A stretch of 64,000 nucleotides of DNA from Pseudomonas rubra (GCF_028656935.1 NZ_JAMDGZ010000032.1:1-64000), one strand, 5' to 3'. Positions 17,319 through 27,260 are shown, counted from the stretch's first letter. Notes: a model not told the origin generated them from the letters alone. Translations and numbers: made by a program.

Positions 17319-17376
17319 TTGACTATAGGTCAATGATGCTTTATCGCCATCAGTGCCGTTTCAACGGCTATAGTCA
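17319..17376 (+). promoter_or_regulatory. Candidate promoter with a 9-bp inverted repeat before the HNH-ATPase operon
   Basis: TTGACT (17319-17324) is a good -35, but the box 17 bases on, TATCGC, is weak. TGACTATAG (17320-17328) and CTATAGTCA (17368-17376) form a perfect 9-bp inverted repeat 39 bp apart that spans this promoter region. It could be a two-site operator or a hairpin. The right arm contains TATAGT, another possible -10. Confidence 0.4.
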
Positions 17377-17423
17377 GGAGATTATGCACAGCAGTCGCCC
17401 CCACCTCACTGGAGCCTAGCCAG

Positions 17424-19640
17424 ATGATCAGGATTGAACGCGGGCCAATGCCAGAGGTGTTTTCTTCTGCGGCGTTTATCCGGTTACGCAGTGATGCCGA
17501 GGCGTTCTACCGCCAGCCTGCGGCGAAAAGGGCCCAGGCGCGCTTTGGTTTCCAGCGCATTGCCGCACGCCTGCACCCGGATATTCGTCTGCTCTGGAGC
17601 GAGCGCCAGGTCAACAAATGTGCTTATTGCGAACAATTGGTAAGCCGCCCGGAAATCGAACTGTTCAGACCACGCTACGGCAGCACCGACTTCAGTGGCG
17701 GCGTGTCCGATGACCACTATTGGTGGTTGACGTTCGAGTGGAGCAATTATCTGCCCAGCTGCGCCGAATGCAACGCACTCAAGGGGCCACGTTTCCCGGT
17801 GCTAGGGCCACGGGCCAAAGTGGGTAGCACCGGGGAGGCCCTGCGCCAGGAAAAGAACTTGCTGCTTGATCCCACAGAAGATGACCTTGATGGCGTGTTC
17901 CTGTTTCTGAGCGACGGCAAAATCACCAGTGAAACCGAGCGCGGCCAGGCCACCATCGATGTACTGGGCTTGAACCGCAGCACCCTGATCAAGGCCAGGT
18001 CCGATGACCTGCGCAACCTTGAGCATCTGCAAGCGCTGATGAAGAACAAGCGCCCCGACTCAAAGAGCCTGGAATACCTGGCGCAAATGGTCAGGCCGCA
18101 GAGCCCGTTCTGCGCCATGCGGCGCCAGTTTGTCAGAGCTTGGGCTGAAAAAACGGTTGTGCAGTTCCCCAGCAGCCAAAAGCGCATGGCTGAGTTCCTA
18201 ACATTCAACACAGCACTTGCCTCGAACAATGCCGACAGCAGTAAAGCACTGCGCGATGCGTCCAGAAACCTCACACAAAGAACCAAAGCGCTGGAGTCAT
18301 TCTCGATCGAGCAATCGCAGCCGCCCGAACAACTGTATCGAATGTCCCAGTACATCGAGCGCGTGGAGTTCAAGCATATTCGCGCCATTGACCACCTTCA
18401 ACTCGAGCCCTCGTTCAGCGATGGCAAGGTTGGCTCCTGGTACATGCTGCTCGGCGAGAACGGCACGGGCAAGAGCACCTTGCTCCAGGCATTGGCGTGT
18501 GCACTGATCGGGCAAAGTGGCGTAGAACGGTTGGGCGTACAGGCCACCGACCTGCTGCAAAAGGGCGCGGCCCGTGGTGAGGTGCGAGTCGAGTTGTCGG
18601 GCATGTCGGAACCTATCGTCATGACCCTGACCCGACGCGGCAACAAAATCAGCATCACGCCACCGGAGCCTAAAGTCATGGTGCTGGCTTATGGCGCAAC
18701 GCGCTTGATGGGTAAACCGCAACCTACCGACCCGTCTGCTGCGGCCAGGAGCAAAGTGGAGAATCTGTTCGACCCGACACGCTTCCTGGACAACGGAGTC
18801 CCTTGGCTCAATACCGCCACTTCAGCAGCGTTCAACCGCTTCGCCCGCTCACTGACATCGTTGCTGCCCAGCGCCGACGGCGTCGAACTGGTTCGCCGCA
18901 ATCATCAGATCATCGTCAAAAGCCCCTCCGGACAAGATACCCTGACCGCCGTCAGCAGTGGCTACCAAGCCGTGCTGGCACTGGCCATGGACATCATGAG
19001 CATCATGCGCCTGGGCTGGCAGGATATGTCTTCGGCTGAAGGCATTGTGCTGATCGACGAAGTCGACGCCCACCTGCATCCACGTTGGCGGATGCGCATC
19101 GTGCAGCGCTTGCGCGAAGTGTTTCCGCGGGTCCAGTTCATTGCCACCAGCCATGAGCCGCTCACCCTCAGGGGGCTGGACAGCAGTGAAATCGCCGTAC
19201 TGATCCGCACGCTCGATGGCCCGGTCACGGCCATGACCTCAAAGAACACTGAACTGCCCTCCCCGCGTTTCATGCGCGTCGATCAGTTGCTGGCCTCAGA
19301 GTATTTCGGCCTGCATTCGACCGAGGACGTGGAGATCGATCGGCTGTTCGAGGAATACTACCGCCTGTTGGCCATGGAGCAACGCAGCCCAGGCCAGCAA
19401 GATCGCCTGCAGGCCATCAGCGAGCAGTTGCAGGGCAATAACAAGATGGGCCTGACGCCACGGGAACACATGGTTTTCGAGGCGGCCGACAAATTTCTGG
19501 CTGAGCGCATGGCAAGCGCCCGCAAGCTGCCGGCCGAGGATGAGCATGACGCGCTGATTGAGCTCCGGAGCCTGTGGGAGGAAATCCAGCTTGAACCCGC
19601 CCAGCTTGCGGCAAACGGCGGAAAAGGGCCTGAATCATGA
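17424..19640 (+). CDS. Septu-like fusion: N-terminal PtuB-like HNH domain plus PtuA-like AAA ATPase
   Basis: A 738-aa two-part protein. Residues 1 to about 130 form a treble-clef HNH-type module of the TIGR02646/PtuB kind: CAYC (Cys66, Cys69), IELFRP (78-83), and PSCAECN (Cys113, Cys116). The usual IEHFRP histidine is Leu80 here, so nuclease activity may be lost. Residues from about 305 form an SMC/RecF-like ATPase: Walker A GENGTGKST (344-352), signature SSGYQ (511-515), Walker B IVLIDEVDAHLHP (541-553), and H-loop ATSHEPL (His577). A helical C-terminus follows. ATG 17424 follows GGAG by nine bases. The stop overlaps the next gene's ATG (ATGA). Septu is an anti-phage system of a PtuA ATPase and a PtuB nuclease. 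Defence function is inferred. Confidence 0.85.
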   Translation: MIRIERGPMPEVFSSAAFIRLRSDAEAFYRQPAAKRAQARFGFQRIAARLHPDIRLLWSERQVNKCAYCEQLVSRPEIELFRPRYGSTDFSGGVSDDHYWWLTFEWSNYLPSCAECNALKGPRFPVLGPRAKVGSTGEALRQEKNLLLDPTEDDLDGVFLFLSDGKITSETERGQATIDVLGLNRSTLIKARSDDLRNLEHLQALMKNKRPDSKSLEYLAQMVRPQSPFCAMRRQFVRAWAEKTVVQFPSSQKRMAEFLTFNTALASNNADSSKALRDASRNLTQRTKALESFSIEQSQPPEQLYRMSQYIERVEFKHIRAIDHLQLEPSFSDGKVGSWYMLLGENGTGKSTLLQALACALIGQSGVERLGVQATDLLQKGAARGEVRVELSGMSEPIVMTLTRRGNKISITPPEPKVMVLAYGATRLMGKPQPTDPSAAARSKVENLFDPTRFLDNGVPWLNTATSAAFNRFARSLTSLLPSADGVELVRRNHQIIVKSPSGQDTLTAVSSGYQAVLALAMDIMSIMRLGWQDMSSAEGIVLIDEVDAHLHPRWRMRIVQRLREVFPRVQFIATSHEPLTLRGLDSSEIAVLIRTLDGPVTAMTSKNTELPSPRFMRVDQLLASEYFGLHSTEDVEIDRLFEEYYRLLAMEQRSPGQQDRLQAISEQLQGNNKMGLTPREHMVFEAADKFLAERMASARKLPAEDEHDALIELRSLWEEIQLEPAQLAANGGKGPES

Positions 19641-20494
19641 TCCGGGTACAACGCGGCGCCCCTCCGTCTGTGCTCAACGGGGAGCAATCCGCCGGCCAGG
19701 ATGAGACCCGCCGCGCCATCGCGCATGTGCTCAACACCTTGCCTGGAGCCCCGTCCACACCCTTCGAGTTCAGCGTCTACAAGGACCCGCAAATCGTCGA
19801 AGCCCTGCGCACGCTGTTCCACAAGAAATGCGCCTACTGCGAATTCAATTACGCTGCCGGTGGGCCGGAAGACATCGAGCACTTTCGCCCCAAAGGCGCA
19901 GTGATAATCAATGGCAAGATGAGCAAACCCGGCTACTACTGGCTCGCCGCCGACTGGGACAACCTGCTACCGTCGTGTATCGATTGCAACCGTAAACGCG
20001 GCAAGACCTTTGCCGATGACAGCACGGGCATGTCCGGCAAAGCCAATTTGTTCCCTGTAGCCAATGAAACACTGCGCTGGCGCAACCACGCCGCGCAAAA
20101 AAATGAAATAGCGCTGCTGCTCAATCCTTGCATGGATACCCCCGAGCAGCACCTGGAGTTTCTTGCCCAGGGCCTGGTCCGCCCCAGGACAATCCAGATA
20201 GCGACCAACCTGGTACCCAGCCCGCAGGGACAAGTCTCCATCGAAGTGTACGGTTTGTTGCGTCGCGACCTCGTCGAACAACGCCAGCTCAAGGAAAAGC
20301 GCGTCAAGGCGGCCCTGGAACGAGTGCTCAAAGCCATTGAAATGATGCGCCAGGCTGATGATCCGGCGCTCAAGCAAGATCTAAAAGAGCACGCTCGGCA
20401 ACTGCTCGAAGATGCCAGGAGCCACCTGGCACCACACGAGCCTTTTCTGGCCGTTGCCCGCACCATTTTCAAGAACTACGGACTCGATTGCTGA
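19637..20494 (+). CDS. PtuB-like HNH endonuclease (TIGR02646 type), second gene of the Septu-like operon
   Basis: A 285-aa protein whose first 120 residues are a complete HNH-type module: CAYC (Cys65, Cys68), IEHFRPKG with the probable catalytic His82, the WDNLLPSC segment, and CIDCNRKRG (Cys114, Cys117, Asn118). The N-terminus MIRVQRG parallels MIRIERG of the upstream protein, so the two modules are probably paralogous. The rest is helical, with a Lys/Arg-rich region (QRQLKEKRVKAALERVLK). ATG 19637 overlaps the upstream stop by four bases, implying coupled translation and a complex. It would be the active nuclease if the upstream domain is inert. Confidence 0.85.
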   Translation: MIRVQRGAPPSVLNGEQSAGQDETRRAIAHVLNTLPGAPSTPFEFSVYKDPQIVEALRTLFHKKCAYCEFNYAAGGPEDIEHFRPKGAVIINGKMSKPGYYWLAADWDNLLPSCIDCNRKRGKTFADDSTGMSGKANLFPVANETLRWRNHAAQKNEIALLLNPCMDTPEQHLEFLAQGLVRPRTIQIATNLVPSPQGQVSIEVYGLLRRDLVEQRQLKEKRVKAALERVLKAIEMMRQADDPALKQDLKEHARQLLEDARSHLAPHEPFLAVARTIFKNYGLDC

Positions 20495-20607
20495 TGACTG
20501 CAAATATGCTGTAAGGCTTGTTGCGTTCTTGAGATCGAGCGCGCAGCGGTCGTCATTCAGGCAACACCTGAGGTGCTGGCTGTACCGGCCTCATCGCCGG
20601 CCCACCT

Positions 20608-23600
20608 TTAGTGGAAATCCCGGCTCCGCACATCCAGCCCCTGTAACAGCGGGCTCAGGTCCTCCAGGCGCTGGGCAATCAGGTGCCGCACCCCACTCTC
20701 GCATTCCAGTCGCCCACTCACCCGCATCAACTGCGAGCCCACCAGCACCCGGCGCTGACGCTCGGCCAAATCGCGCCAGACCACCACGTTGACGTTGCCG
20801 AACTCGTCTTCAAGGGTCACGAAGGTCACCCCGCTGGCCGTCCCCGGGCGCTGACGCCCGGTCACCAACCCCGCCACGCTGACCCGGTCGCCATGCCCGG
20901 CCTGTTCCAGCGCCTGTGAGCTACGGCAACCCAGGGCATTGAGACGGCGGCGCAGCAAGGTCAGCGGATGCGGGCCCAGGGTGGTGCCAACGCTGGCGTA
21001 GTCGGCGAACATGTCTTCGCTCAATGACGGTTGAGGCAAGCCCACCGGTGCTTCCAGCGGTGCCTCGATGCCGGCGAACAACGGCAGTTGCGCCTGCACC
21101 GCCGCAACGCTCCAGCGCGCCCGATAGCGGTCGCTGGCAAGGCCGCGCAAGGCCCCGGCATCGGCCAGCAGCTCACGGGCGCGGGTATCCAGGTGCGCCC
21201 GCTCGCACACATCACTGACATCACGCCAGCCGCGCTCGGCCCGGGCCTGTTCGATGCGCAGGCCATCCTGCTGGCGAAAACCACGCACCTGACGCAGCCC
21301 CAGGCGAATGGCCAGGGCCTGCCCTGCTCCCGGCTCCAGGCTGCAGTCCCAGTCGCTGTGGCAGACATCCACCGGGCGGATCTCGATACGATGCCGGCGG
21401 GCGTCCTGGAGGATCTGGTCGGGGCTGTAAAACCCCATGGGCCAGCTGTTGATCAGCGCGCAGGCGAAGATCGCCGGCTCATGGCACTTGAGCCAGCAAC
21501 TGGCGTAGGTCAGCAAGGCGAGGCTGGCAGCGTGGGACTCGGGGAAGCCATAACTGCCAAAGCCCTTGATCTGCTCGAAGATACGTTCGGCAAATTCTGC
21601 GCTGTAGCCGTTGTCGAGCATGCCCCGGGTCAGCCGTTCGCGGTGCGGTTCAAGGCCGCCGTGGCGCTTCCAGGCGGCCATGGCCCGGCGCAACTGGTCG
21701 GCCTCGCCCGCCGAGTAACCGCCAGCGACCATGGCCAGTTCCATCACCTGCTCCTGGAACAACGGCACGCCGAGGGTGCGCTCGAAGACTTTTTTCAGCG
21801 CCTCGGACGGATAGCTCACCGGCTCAAGCTTCTGGCGCCTGCGCAGGTACGGGTGAACCATGTCGCCCTGGATCGGCCCGGGGCGCACGATGGCCACCTC
21901 GATCACCAGGTCGTAGAAATTCTGCGGTTTGAGCCGTGGCAGCATGGCCATCTGCGCCCGCGACTCGATCTGGAACACCCCGACAGTATCGGCGCGGCCG
22001 ATCATTGCGTAAGTCGCCGCGCAGTCGGCCGGGATGCTGGCCAGGGTCAACTCGCGACCACGGTGGCGATACAGCAGGTCAAAACAGCGGCGCAAGGCGC
22101 TGAGCATGCCCAGGGCGAGGATGTCGACCTTGAGCAGGCCGACCAGGTCGAGGTCGTCCTTGTCCCACTGGATCACCGTGCGCTCTTCCATGGCGGCGTT
22201 TTCCACCGGCACCAGGCTGTCCAGTGGCTGCTCGGAAATCACGAAACCACCCGGGTGCTGGGACAGGTGGCGGGGAAAACCGATCAGCTCGCCGGTCAAG
22301 GCCAGCACCCGGCGCAGCAACGGGCTGTGGGGGTCGAAACCGGCTTCGCGCAGCTGCTCGGGCGGCGGCAGGCGGTCGCTCCAGCGCCCGCAACAGTCGG
22401 CCAGGGCGTTGATCTGTTGCACCGGCAAGCCCAGCACCCGGGCGATATCGCGCACCGCGCCGGCGGCGTGGTAGGTACTGGCCACTGCCGTGAGCGCCGC
22501 GCGATGACGGCCATAGCGACGAAACACGTACTGCAGCACCTCTTCGCGGCGCTCGTGCTCAAAATCGACGTCGATGTCCGGCGGCTCGTCGCGCTCGCGG
22601 GACAAAAAGCGCTCGAACAGCAGGTGGCTTTTCATCGGGTCGAGTTCGGTGATACCGAGCACGTAACACACCACCGAGTTGGCCGCCGAGCCGCGCCCCT
22701 GGCAGAGGATGCCCTGACCCCGAGCGAAGTTGACGATGTCATGGACGGTGAGGAAGTAGCTTTCATAATTGAGCTCGGCAATCAGTTCCAGCTCATGCTC
22801 AAGAGACTGGCGAGCCTTGTCGCCGATACCTTCAGGCCAACGCCAGCGCTGGCCCTGCTCGCACAGGTGACGCAGCCAGGTGCTGGCGCTCTGGCCGTCG
22901 GGCACCAGTTCACGGGGATACTGGTAGCGCAACTGGCCAAGGTCGAACTGACAGCGCGCGGCAATGCGCAGGCTTTCTTCGAGCAATGCCGGCGGATACA
23001 GCTCGGCCAGTTGCGCCAGCGGGCGCAGATGCCGCTCGCCGTTGGCGAACAGGCGCTGGCCGGCCTCGGCAACGCTGCAGTGATGACGGATGGCGGTCAT
23101 GCTGTCCTGCAGGGCGCGGCGACCACGGGCATGCATGTGCACATCGCCGCTGGCCACAGCGGCGATGCCCAGACGCTCAGCCAGGGCCAGCAGCTGCTGC
23201 AGGCGCTGCGGGTCGTCCGGGCCGCGGTGCAACTCCACCGCCAGCCACAAGCGCTCGGCAAACACTGCGCGTAACCAGTGGCCGGTGGCCAGGTCGTCTT
23301 CGCCGCCGTCCGGCACCCACAACGCCAACAGGCCTTCCAGGGGCCTGGCGAAGTCCTCGCGCAGCAACTGGTATTCGCCCTTCTTCGCCCGCCGCCGGCC
23401 CAGGGTGATGAGCTTGCACAGGTGCTGGTAGCCCGCGAGGTTCTCCGCCAGCAGCACCAGCTTGGGGCCATCGTGCAGGCGGATTTCGCTGCCGACGATC
23501 AGCGCCAGTTGCACAGCCCGGGCCGCCTGCCAGGCACGGACGATACCGGCCAGGGTGCACTCGTCGGTGATCGCCAGGGCCTGGTAGCCATGCTGGCGGG

Positions 23601-23691
23601 CGCGCTGAAACAGCTCCTGGGCACTGGAAGCGCCACGCTGAAAACTGAAGTTGGACAGGCAATGCAGCTCGGCGTAACCCGGCGCGCTCAT
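20608..23691 (-). CDS. dnaE2: Error-prone DNA polymerase DnaE2 (ImuC)
   Basis: A 1027-aa C-family polymerase that performs translesion synthesis after DNA damage. The N-terminal PHP domain starts [16 protein letters not shown]. The palm carries the catalytic aspartates in [18 protein letters not shown]-terminal OB-fold follows ([16 protein letters not shown]). ATG 23691 is chosen since it overlaps the ImuB stop (ATGA, 23688-23691); an in-frame upstream start at 23712 lies inside imuB. It acts with ImuA and ImuB and is the last gene of the SOS operon. Confidence 0.95.
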   Translation of the reverse strand: MSAPGYAELHCLSNFSFQRGASSAQELFQRARQHGYQALAITDECTLAGIVRAWQAARAVQLALIVGSEIRLHDGPKLVLLAENLAGYQHLCKLITLGRRRAKKGEYQLLREDFARPLEGLLALWVPDGGEDDLATGHWLRAVFAERLWLAVELHRGPDDPQRLQQLLALAERLGIAAVASGDVHMHARGRRALQDSMTAIRHHCSVAEAGQRLFANGERHLRPLAQLAELYPPALLEESLRIAARCQFDLGQLRYQYPRELVPDGQSASTWLRHLCEQGQRWRWPEGIGDKARQSLEHELELIAELNYESYFLTVHDIVNFARGQGILCQGRGSAANSVVCYVLGITELDPMKSHLLFERFLSRERDEPPDIDVDFEHERREEVLQYVFRRYGRHRAALTAVASTYHAAGAVRDIARVLGLPVQQINALADCCGRWSDRLPPPEQLREAGFDPHSPLLRRVLALTGELIGFPRHLSQHPGGFVISEQPLDSLVPVENAAMEERTVIQWDKDDLDLVGLLKVDILALGMLSALRRCFDLLYRHRGRELTLASIPADCAATYAMIGRADTVGVFQIESRAQMAMLPRLKPQNFYDLVIEVAIVRPGPIQGDMVHPYLRRRQKLEPVSYPSEALKKVFERTLGVPLFQEQVMELAMVAGGYSAGEADQLRRAMAAWKRHGGLEPHRERLTRGMLDNGYSAEFAERIFEQIKGFGSYGFPESHAASLALLTYASCWLKCHEPAIFACALINSWPMGFYSPDQILQDARRHRIEIRPVDVCHSDWDCSLEPGAGQALAIRLGLRQVRGFRQQDGLRIEQARAERGWRDVSDVCERAHLDTRARELLADAGALRGLASDRYRARWSVAAVQAQLPLFAGIEAPLEAPVGLPQPSLSEDMFADYASVGTTLGPHPLTLLRRRLNALGCRSSQALEQAGHGDRVSVAGLVTGRQRPGTASGVTFVTLEDEFGNVNVVVWRDLAERQRRVLVGSQLMRVSGRLECESGVRHLIAQRLEDLSPLLQGLDVRSRDFH

Positions 23692-25103
23692 GCGAACCAG
23701 CCCTGCAGCCACAGCGGGCCCTCTTCACCGAGGGTGCGGTAGGCCCAGCCCTGCAGGCCGCTGGCAGTGCGCACCCGATAGTAGTCGCGGCGCACATCGC
23801 CGCCGTCCCACCAACCGGACTCGATACACTCGGCGCCCGTCAGCAGTTGCACGCCGATGCCGGGCAAGGCCTGGGGCTCGGCCAGCAGCCAGCCCGGGCG
23901 CGGCGCACTCGTCAACAGCGGCGCCTGGCGCGGCGCCTCGCCACGCTGCCAGGCGCATTCGGGGCGGTGATCGGCCTGGGCCGCAAGACCGCCCACCGCC
24001 TCGTCGCCAAGGCGCGCGCGCAGGCGTTCGCGCAGTTGCTCCCAGGGCTGGTTCTGCTGCGGGCGTGGGTCAAACAATTCGCTGCGTTGCGGCACGAAGG
24101 CCGGCAGGTCTTCGGCCAGCAGGCGCAGGTTGCGCACCGGCGCGCCAATCTGCAGTTGCTCAAGACGGCCACGGGCCAGCTCGAAGAGCATCGACGGGTC
24201 GCGCCCGGCCGCCAGCAGGCCGACCGGCACACAGGTGTCGGGGCCCTGGGCATGTTCCAGGTGCAGGGCAAAACGCTGCACGCCACTGTCGCGCCCGGCG
24301 AGGAAGGCGGCAAGGTCGTTGATCAGCCGGCGCAAGGGGAACAGCAAGGCCTGATGGGACTCGACATCGAAGTTCAGCTCCAGCCGCGCATCGAAGCGGT
24401 CCGGCGGCAGGTAGAACGCCAGGGCCATGGGCCGGCGCCCGAGCAGGCGGTCCAGGTGCAGTTGCACCGGCGCGGCAAAGCGCCGGGCCAGGGCCTCACG
24501 CGGCAAGGCCAGGACCTGGCCAAGCTGGCGCAGACCCATGCGGGCAAAAGCACTGGCGGCCTCGACAGGCAGGCCGACGCGTTCGATGGGCATCTGCTCC
24601 AGCGCCGCACGGGTTTGCTGCGGGCAGTCAAGGGCCAGGCCATCGTGGGCATTGGCAAGCATGCGCGCCGCCACCGGGTTGCTGGCCAGGACGATGCGGT
24701 GACGAAAACCCAGCGCCCTCAGCTCGGCGCGCAGCCGCGCCTCGAAGGCCGGCCAGGGCCCGAACAGGCCAAGGCTGGATTCGACCTCAAGCAGCAGTAC
24801 CCGTGGGTAATGCAGGCTGACCTGGGAGCTGAAGCGGTAAGCCCAGGCGGCCAGGAACTGCTGCAACTGCTCGATGGCGGCCGGGTCGTGCTCGACACAG
24901 GTGAAACTGCCGGCCAGGGCCTGGGCGGTGGTCAGCGTCTGCCCGGCACGCAAACCCAAGGCAGTCGCTGGCGGGTTGACCGCCTGCAGCACCCGGCGCT
25001 GGGCCGGGCCGCTGAGCAGCACCAGCGGCGTGTCGGGGTCATCGCGGTGGCGCAGCACCGCGTCGAGTGCCAGTTGCGGCAGCAGGATACAGGCCCAGAG
25101 CAT
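23688..25103 (-). CDS. imuB: ImuB, inactive Y-family polymerase homologue
   Basis: A 471-aa Y-family-like protein. It starts [16 protein letters not shown], where an active Y polymerase would have an FxDxDxF metal motif, so the acidic residues are missing, as is typical of ImuB. ImuB is known to bridge DnaE2, ImuA and the beta clamp. The central part has the [16 protein letters not shown] stretch. It lies 6 bases from imuA and overlaps dnaE2 by four bases. Confidence 0.93.
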   Translation of the reverse strand: MLWACILLPQLALDAVLRHRDDPDTPLVLLSGPAQRRVLQAVNPPATALGLRAGQTLTTAQALAGSFTCVEHDPAAIEQLQQFLAAWAYRFSSQVSLHYPRVLLLEVESSLGLFGPWPAFEARLRAELRALGFRHRIVLASNPVAARMLANAHDGLALDCPQQTRAALEQMPIERVGLPVEAASAFARMGLRQLGQVLALPREALARRFAAPVQLHLDRLLGRRPMALAFYLPPDRFDARLELNFDVESHQALLFPLRRLINDLAAFLAGRDSGVQRFALHLEHAQGPDTCVPVGLLAAGRDPSMLFELARGRLEQLQIGAPVRNLRLLAEDLPAFVPQRSELFDPRPQQNQPWEQLRERLRARLGDEAVGGLAAQADHRPECAWQRGEAPRQAPLLTSAPRPGWLLAEPQALPGIGVQLLTGAECIESGWWDGGDVRRDYYRVRTASGLQGWAYRTLGEEGPLWLQGWFA

Positions 25104-25109
25104 GATCCA

Positions 25110-25727
25110 TCAGCCTCGCCCGGGGCAGGCAATGGCCGTGGCCGGGGCCAGGCCGCCACGGCACTTGAGCACCCGCCATTGCGCCGGCTGGGCATCGACG
25201 GCAATGCGCAGCGCCGCCGGTGACGGGTTGAGCGCGGCCTGTTGCGCTCGACAGGCGAAGGCCAGGGTCTGGCCGCTTTCGGCAGCCACCTGCAAGCGGC
25301 GCAAGGCGCGGTCATCGGCTTTATGCGGCCAGCACAGCACAGCGCCACAGCTGCCCGAGCGCAAACACTGCTCGGCAGCCCACAGCACCTCGCCGGCAGT
25401 GGCCTGGACCACCGTCAGCCAGTGCAGGTCGACCCCGGCCGCCTGCCAGGCCGGTGGGTAGGGAATCAATGGCGGGGCAATCAGCACCACCCGCTCGCCG
25501 GCCTGGGTCAGGCGCGCCAGGCTCGGCCACAGCAGTTGCAACTCGCCACAGCCCTCGGCCGCCAGCAGCAGCTCGGTCAGCGCCCCGGCCGGCCAGCCAC
25601 CACCGGGCAGCACCGCATCCAGGGCGGCATGGCCAGTGGGCTGCAGGCCCTGGGGTTGAGCCTGCGGCCGGCCCTTCCAGAGCCGTTGCTGGTCGAGCAG
25701 GCCGTCGAGGCTGACCACCGCGCCCAT
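25110..25727 (-). CDS. imuA: ImuA, RecA-like SOS mutagenesis protein
   Basis: A 205-aa protein of the ImuA family. The N-terminus has LDAVLPGGGWPAGALTELL, a degenerate RecA-like strand with no complete Walker A lysine. It works with ImuB and DnaE2 in induced mutagenesis. The start ATG at 25727 overlaps the lexA2 stop by one base (TGATG), so the four genes are one transcription and translation unit. Confidence 0.92.
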   Translation of the reverse strand: MGAVVSLDGLLDQQRLWKGRPQAQPQGLQPTGHAALDAVLPGGGWPAGALTELLLAAEGCGELQLLWPSLARLTQAGERVVLIAPPLIPYPPAWQAAGVDLHWLTVVQATAGEVLWAAEQCLRSGSCGAVLCWPHKADDRALRRLQVAAESGQTLAFACRAQQAALNPSPAALRIAVDAQPAQWRVLKCRGGLAPATAIACPGRG

Positions 25728-26335
25728 CAGCCGCGCCTCACCAGGCCACAGAACACCCCTTCGATGACGAAGTCGTGCTCCGGGCCCACCTCGATGGGGG
25801 CATACGCCGGGTTGCGCGGCAGCAGGCGGTAATGCCCGCCGGCCCGCTCGAAGCGCTTGATGGTCACCTCGCCGTCCAGGCGCGCGACGATGATCTGCCC
25901 GTCACGGGCGTCGGCCTGCTGCTTGATGCCGACCAGGTCGCCGTCGAGGATGCCGTCGTCGATCATCGAGTCGCCACGGACCTTGAGCAGGTAGTCGGGG
26001 GAACGGCTGAACAGGTGCGCGTCGAGCATCAACTGCTCGTGGATATCCACGTCCGGGCCGATCGGCCGGCCGGCGGCCACCTGGCCGAGCACCGGGATTT
26101 CCAGAACCTCGGGGCGGCGCAAGGCACCGGCCAGACGAATGCCACGGGCCTGGTTGGGGGTCACCTCGATGAAGCCGGCCTCGGTCAGCGCCTGGATATG
26201 CTTGCGCGCAACACTGCGCGAGGCAAAACCGAAGGCCGTGGCGATATCGGCCAGGCTTGGCGGCTGGGCCTGATCGGCAATGCGCTGGCGAATGAAATCG
26301 AGGATAGCGCGGCGTTTGGGCGATAGTGTATTCAT
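25727..26335 (-). CDS. lexA2: LexA2, SOS repressor of the imuAB-dnaE2 operon
   Basis: A repressor-protease of 202 aa. The winged helix occupies residues 1-65 (LADIATAFGFASRSVARKHI). The auto-cleavage site is Ala88-Gly89 in GQVAAGRP. The Ser-Lys dyad is Ser123 (RGDSM) and Lys160 (GEVTIKRF). P. putida is known to have a second LexA controlling its own operon. Two starts are possible: ATG 26335 (MNTLSPKRR) or ATG 26344 three codons earlier, which has the better GGAAAAGAG site. Both lie at or inside the operator palindrome. Confidence 0.92.
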   Translation of the reverse strand: MNTLSPKRRAILDFIRQRIADQAQPPSLADIATAFGFASRSVARKHIQALTEAGFIEVTPNQARGIRLAGALRRPEVLEIPVLGQVAAGRPIGPDVDIHEQLMLDAHLFSRSPDYLLKVRGDSMIDDGILDGDLVGIKQQADARDGQIIVARLDGEVTIKRFERAGGHYRLLPRNPAYAPIEVGPEHDFVIEGVFCGLVRRG

Positions 26336-26336
26336 G

Positions 26337-26352
26337 GAGTACATTTGTACTC
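26337..26352. promoter_or_regulatory. LexA2-type operator, GAGTACATTTGTACTC palindrome
   Basis: A near-perfect palindrome with GTAC-N4-GTAC at its core. P. putida LexA2 is reported to bind a GTAC-N4-GTGC type box, so the match is close. It overlaps the lexA2 start region and lies about 60 bases from the divergent HAD gene start, so it may also affect that gene. Confidence 0.8.
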
Positions 26353-26412
26353 TTTTCCTGCGAGTCTGACCAGCCCCGCTGATCCGGTTATCATGTGCGG
26401 CCACTGCAGCGG

Positions 26413-27078
26413 ATGCCGACCATGCTTGATGCCCTGTTGTTCGACCTCGACGGTACCCTCACCGACACCGACAAACTCCACCTGCTGGCCATGCAACAAC
26501 TGTTGCTCGAAGAAGGCCGGGTACTCACCCAAGCGCAGTTCGACGCCCACGTCAGCGGCCGGGCCAATGCCGACCTGTGCCGTTACCTGTTCCCCGACCG
26601 GCCGCTGAGCGAGCACCAGGCCTTTGCCGACCGTAAAGAAGCTCGCTTTCGTGCCCTGTCGCCGACCTTGCAGCCCACCGCCGGCTTGCTGAAGCTGCTC
26701 GAGCATGCCGAGCGCCTGCGCATCGGCGTTGCCGTGGTCACCAATGCGCCACGGACCAATGCCGTGCACATGCTCGGCGCCATGGGCCTGAACCAGCGTT
26801 TCGAACATGTGCTGGTGGCCGAGGAACTGGCCCGGGCCAAGCCCGACCCGCTGCCCTACCTCACCGGCCTTGAGCGCCTGCAGGCGCGGGCGGCGCACTC
26901 GCTGGCGTTCGAGGACTCGGTGCCGGGGGTAAAGGCGGCCAGTGGCGCGGGGATCTTTACCGTCGGGCTGTCCACCAGCCAGCGACCTGAAGCACTGCTG
27001 GCCGCAGGTGCTCAACTGGTGGTGAAGGATTTCGAGGATGAGCAACTGTGGGCGTTGATCGAGCAGATGTCTGCCTGA
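26413..27078 (+). CDS. HAD family hydrolase (beta-phosphoglucomutase-like)
   Basis: A 221-aa HAD-superfamily phosphatase. Motif I is FDLDGTLTDTD, motif II VVTNAPR, motif III around the KPDP lysine (RAKPDPLPY), and motif IV FEDSVPGVKAA. A helical cap of the phosphoglycolate/beta-phosphoglucomutase type follows motif I. Substrate is unknown. ATG 26413 is chosen, with ATG 26422 as alternative. It is divergent from lexA2, sharing the region that holds the LexA2 palindrome. Confidence 0.88.
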   Translation: MPTMLDALLFDLDGTLTDTDKLHLLAMQQLLLEEGRVLTQAQFDAHVSGRANADLCRYLFPDRPLSEHQAFADRKEARFRALSPTLQPTAGLLKLLEHAERLRIGVAVVTNAPRTNAVHMLGAMGLNQRFEHVLVAEELARAKPDPLPYLTGLERLQARAAHSLAFEDSVPGVKAASGAGIFTVGLSTSQRPEALLAAGAQLVVKDFEDEQLWALIEQMSA

Positions 27079-27094
27079 GGACCGCGTCGCCCCC

Positions 27095-27167
27095 ATCGCT
27101 GGCAAGGCCAGCTCCCACAGGTTCCGGTGTATGCAGATCTATAGTGGGAGCCGGCCTTGCCGGCGAT
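27095..27167. repeat. REP pair downstream of the HAD gene (subfamily CTGGCAAGGCCAG)
   Basis: The arms 27095-27118 and 27144-27167 are near-perfect reverse complements (CAAGGCCAGCTCCCAC against GTGGGAGCCGGCCTTG, one mismatch). The pair lies just after the HAD stop and before the DUF899 gene. Confidence 0.85.
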
Positions 27168-27260
27168 GAATTCACCACCGTTCATCGCCCTGCCCCCATC
27201 CCTGTCGAATCCCCACCCCGGCAATCGACCATGAGTACATCCCCCAGCGGAGCGTACTCC

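Noticed and set aside
17424..20494. Retron linked to the PtuAB-like genes
   Set aside because: No reverse transcriptase gene or msr/msd-like structure was seen in the neighbourhood.
21031..23274. A 747-codon plus-strand frame across dnaE2
   Set aside because: It is an antisense shadow of a confidently identified polymerase gene with no recognisable motif.
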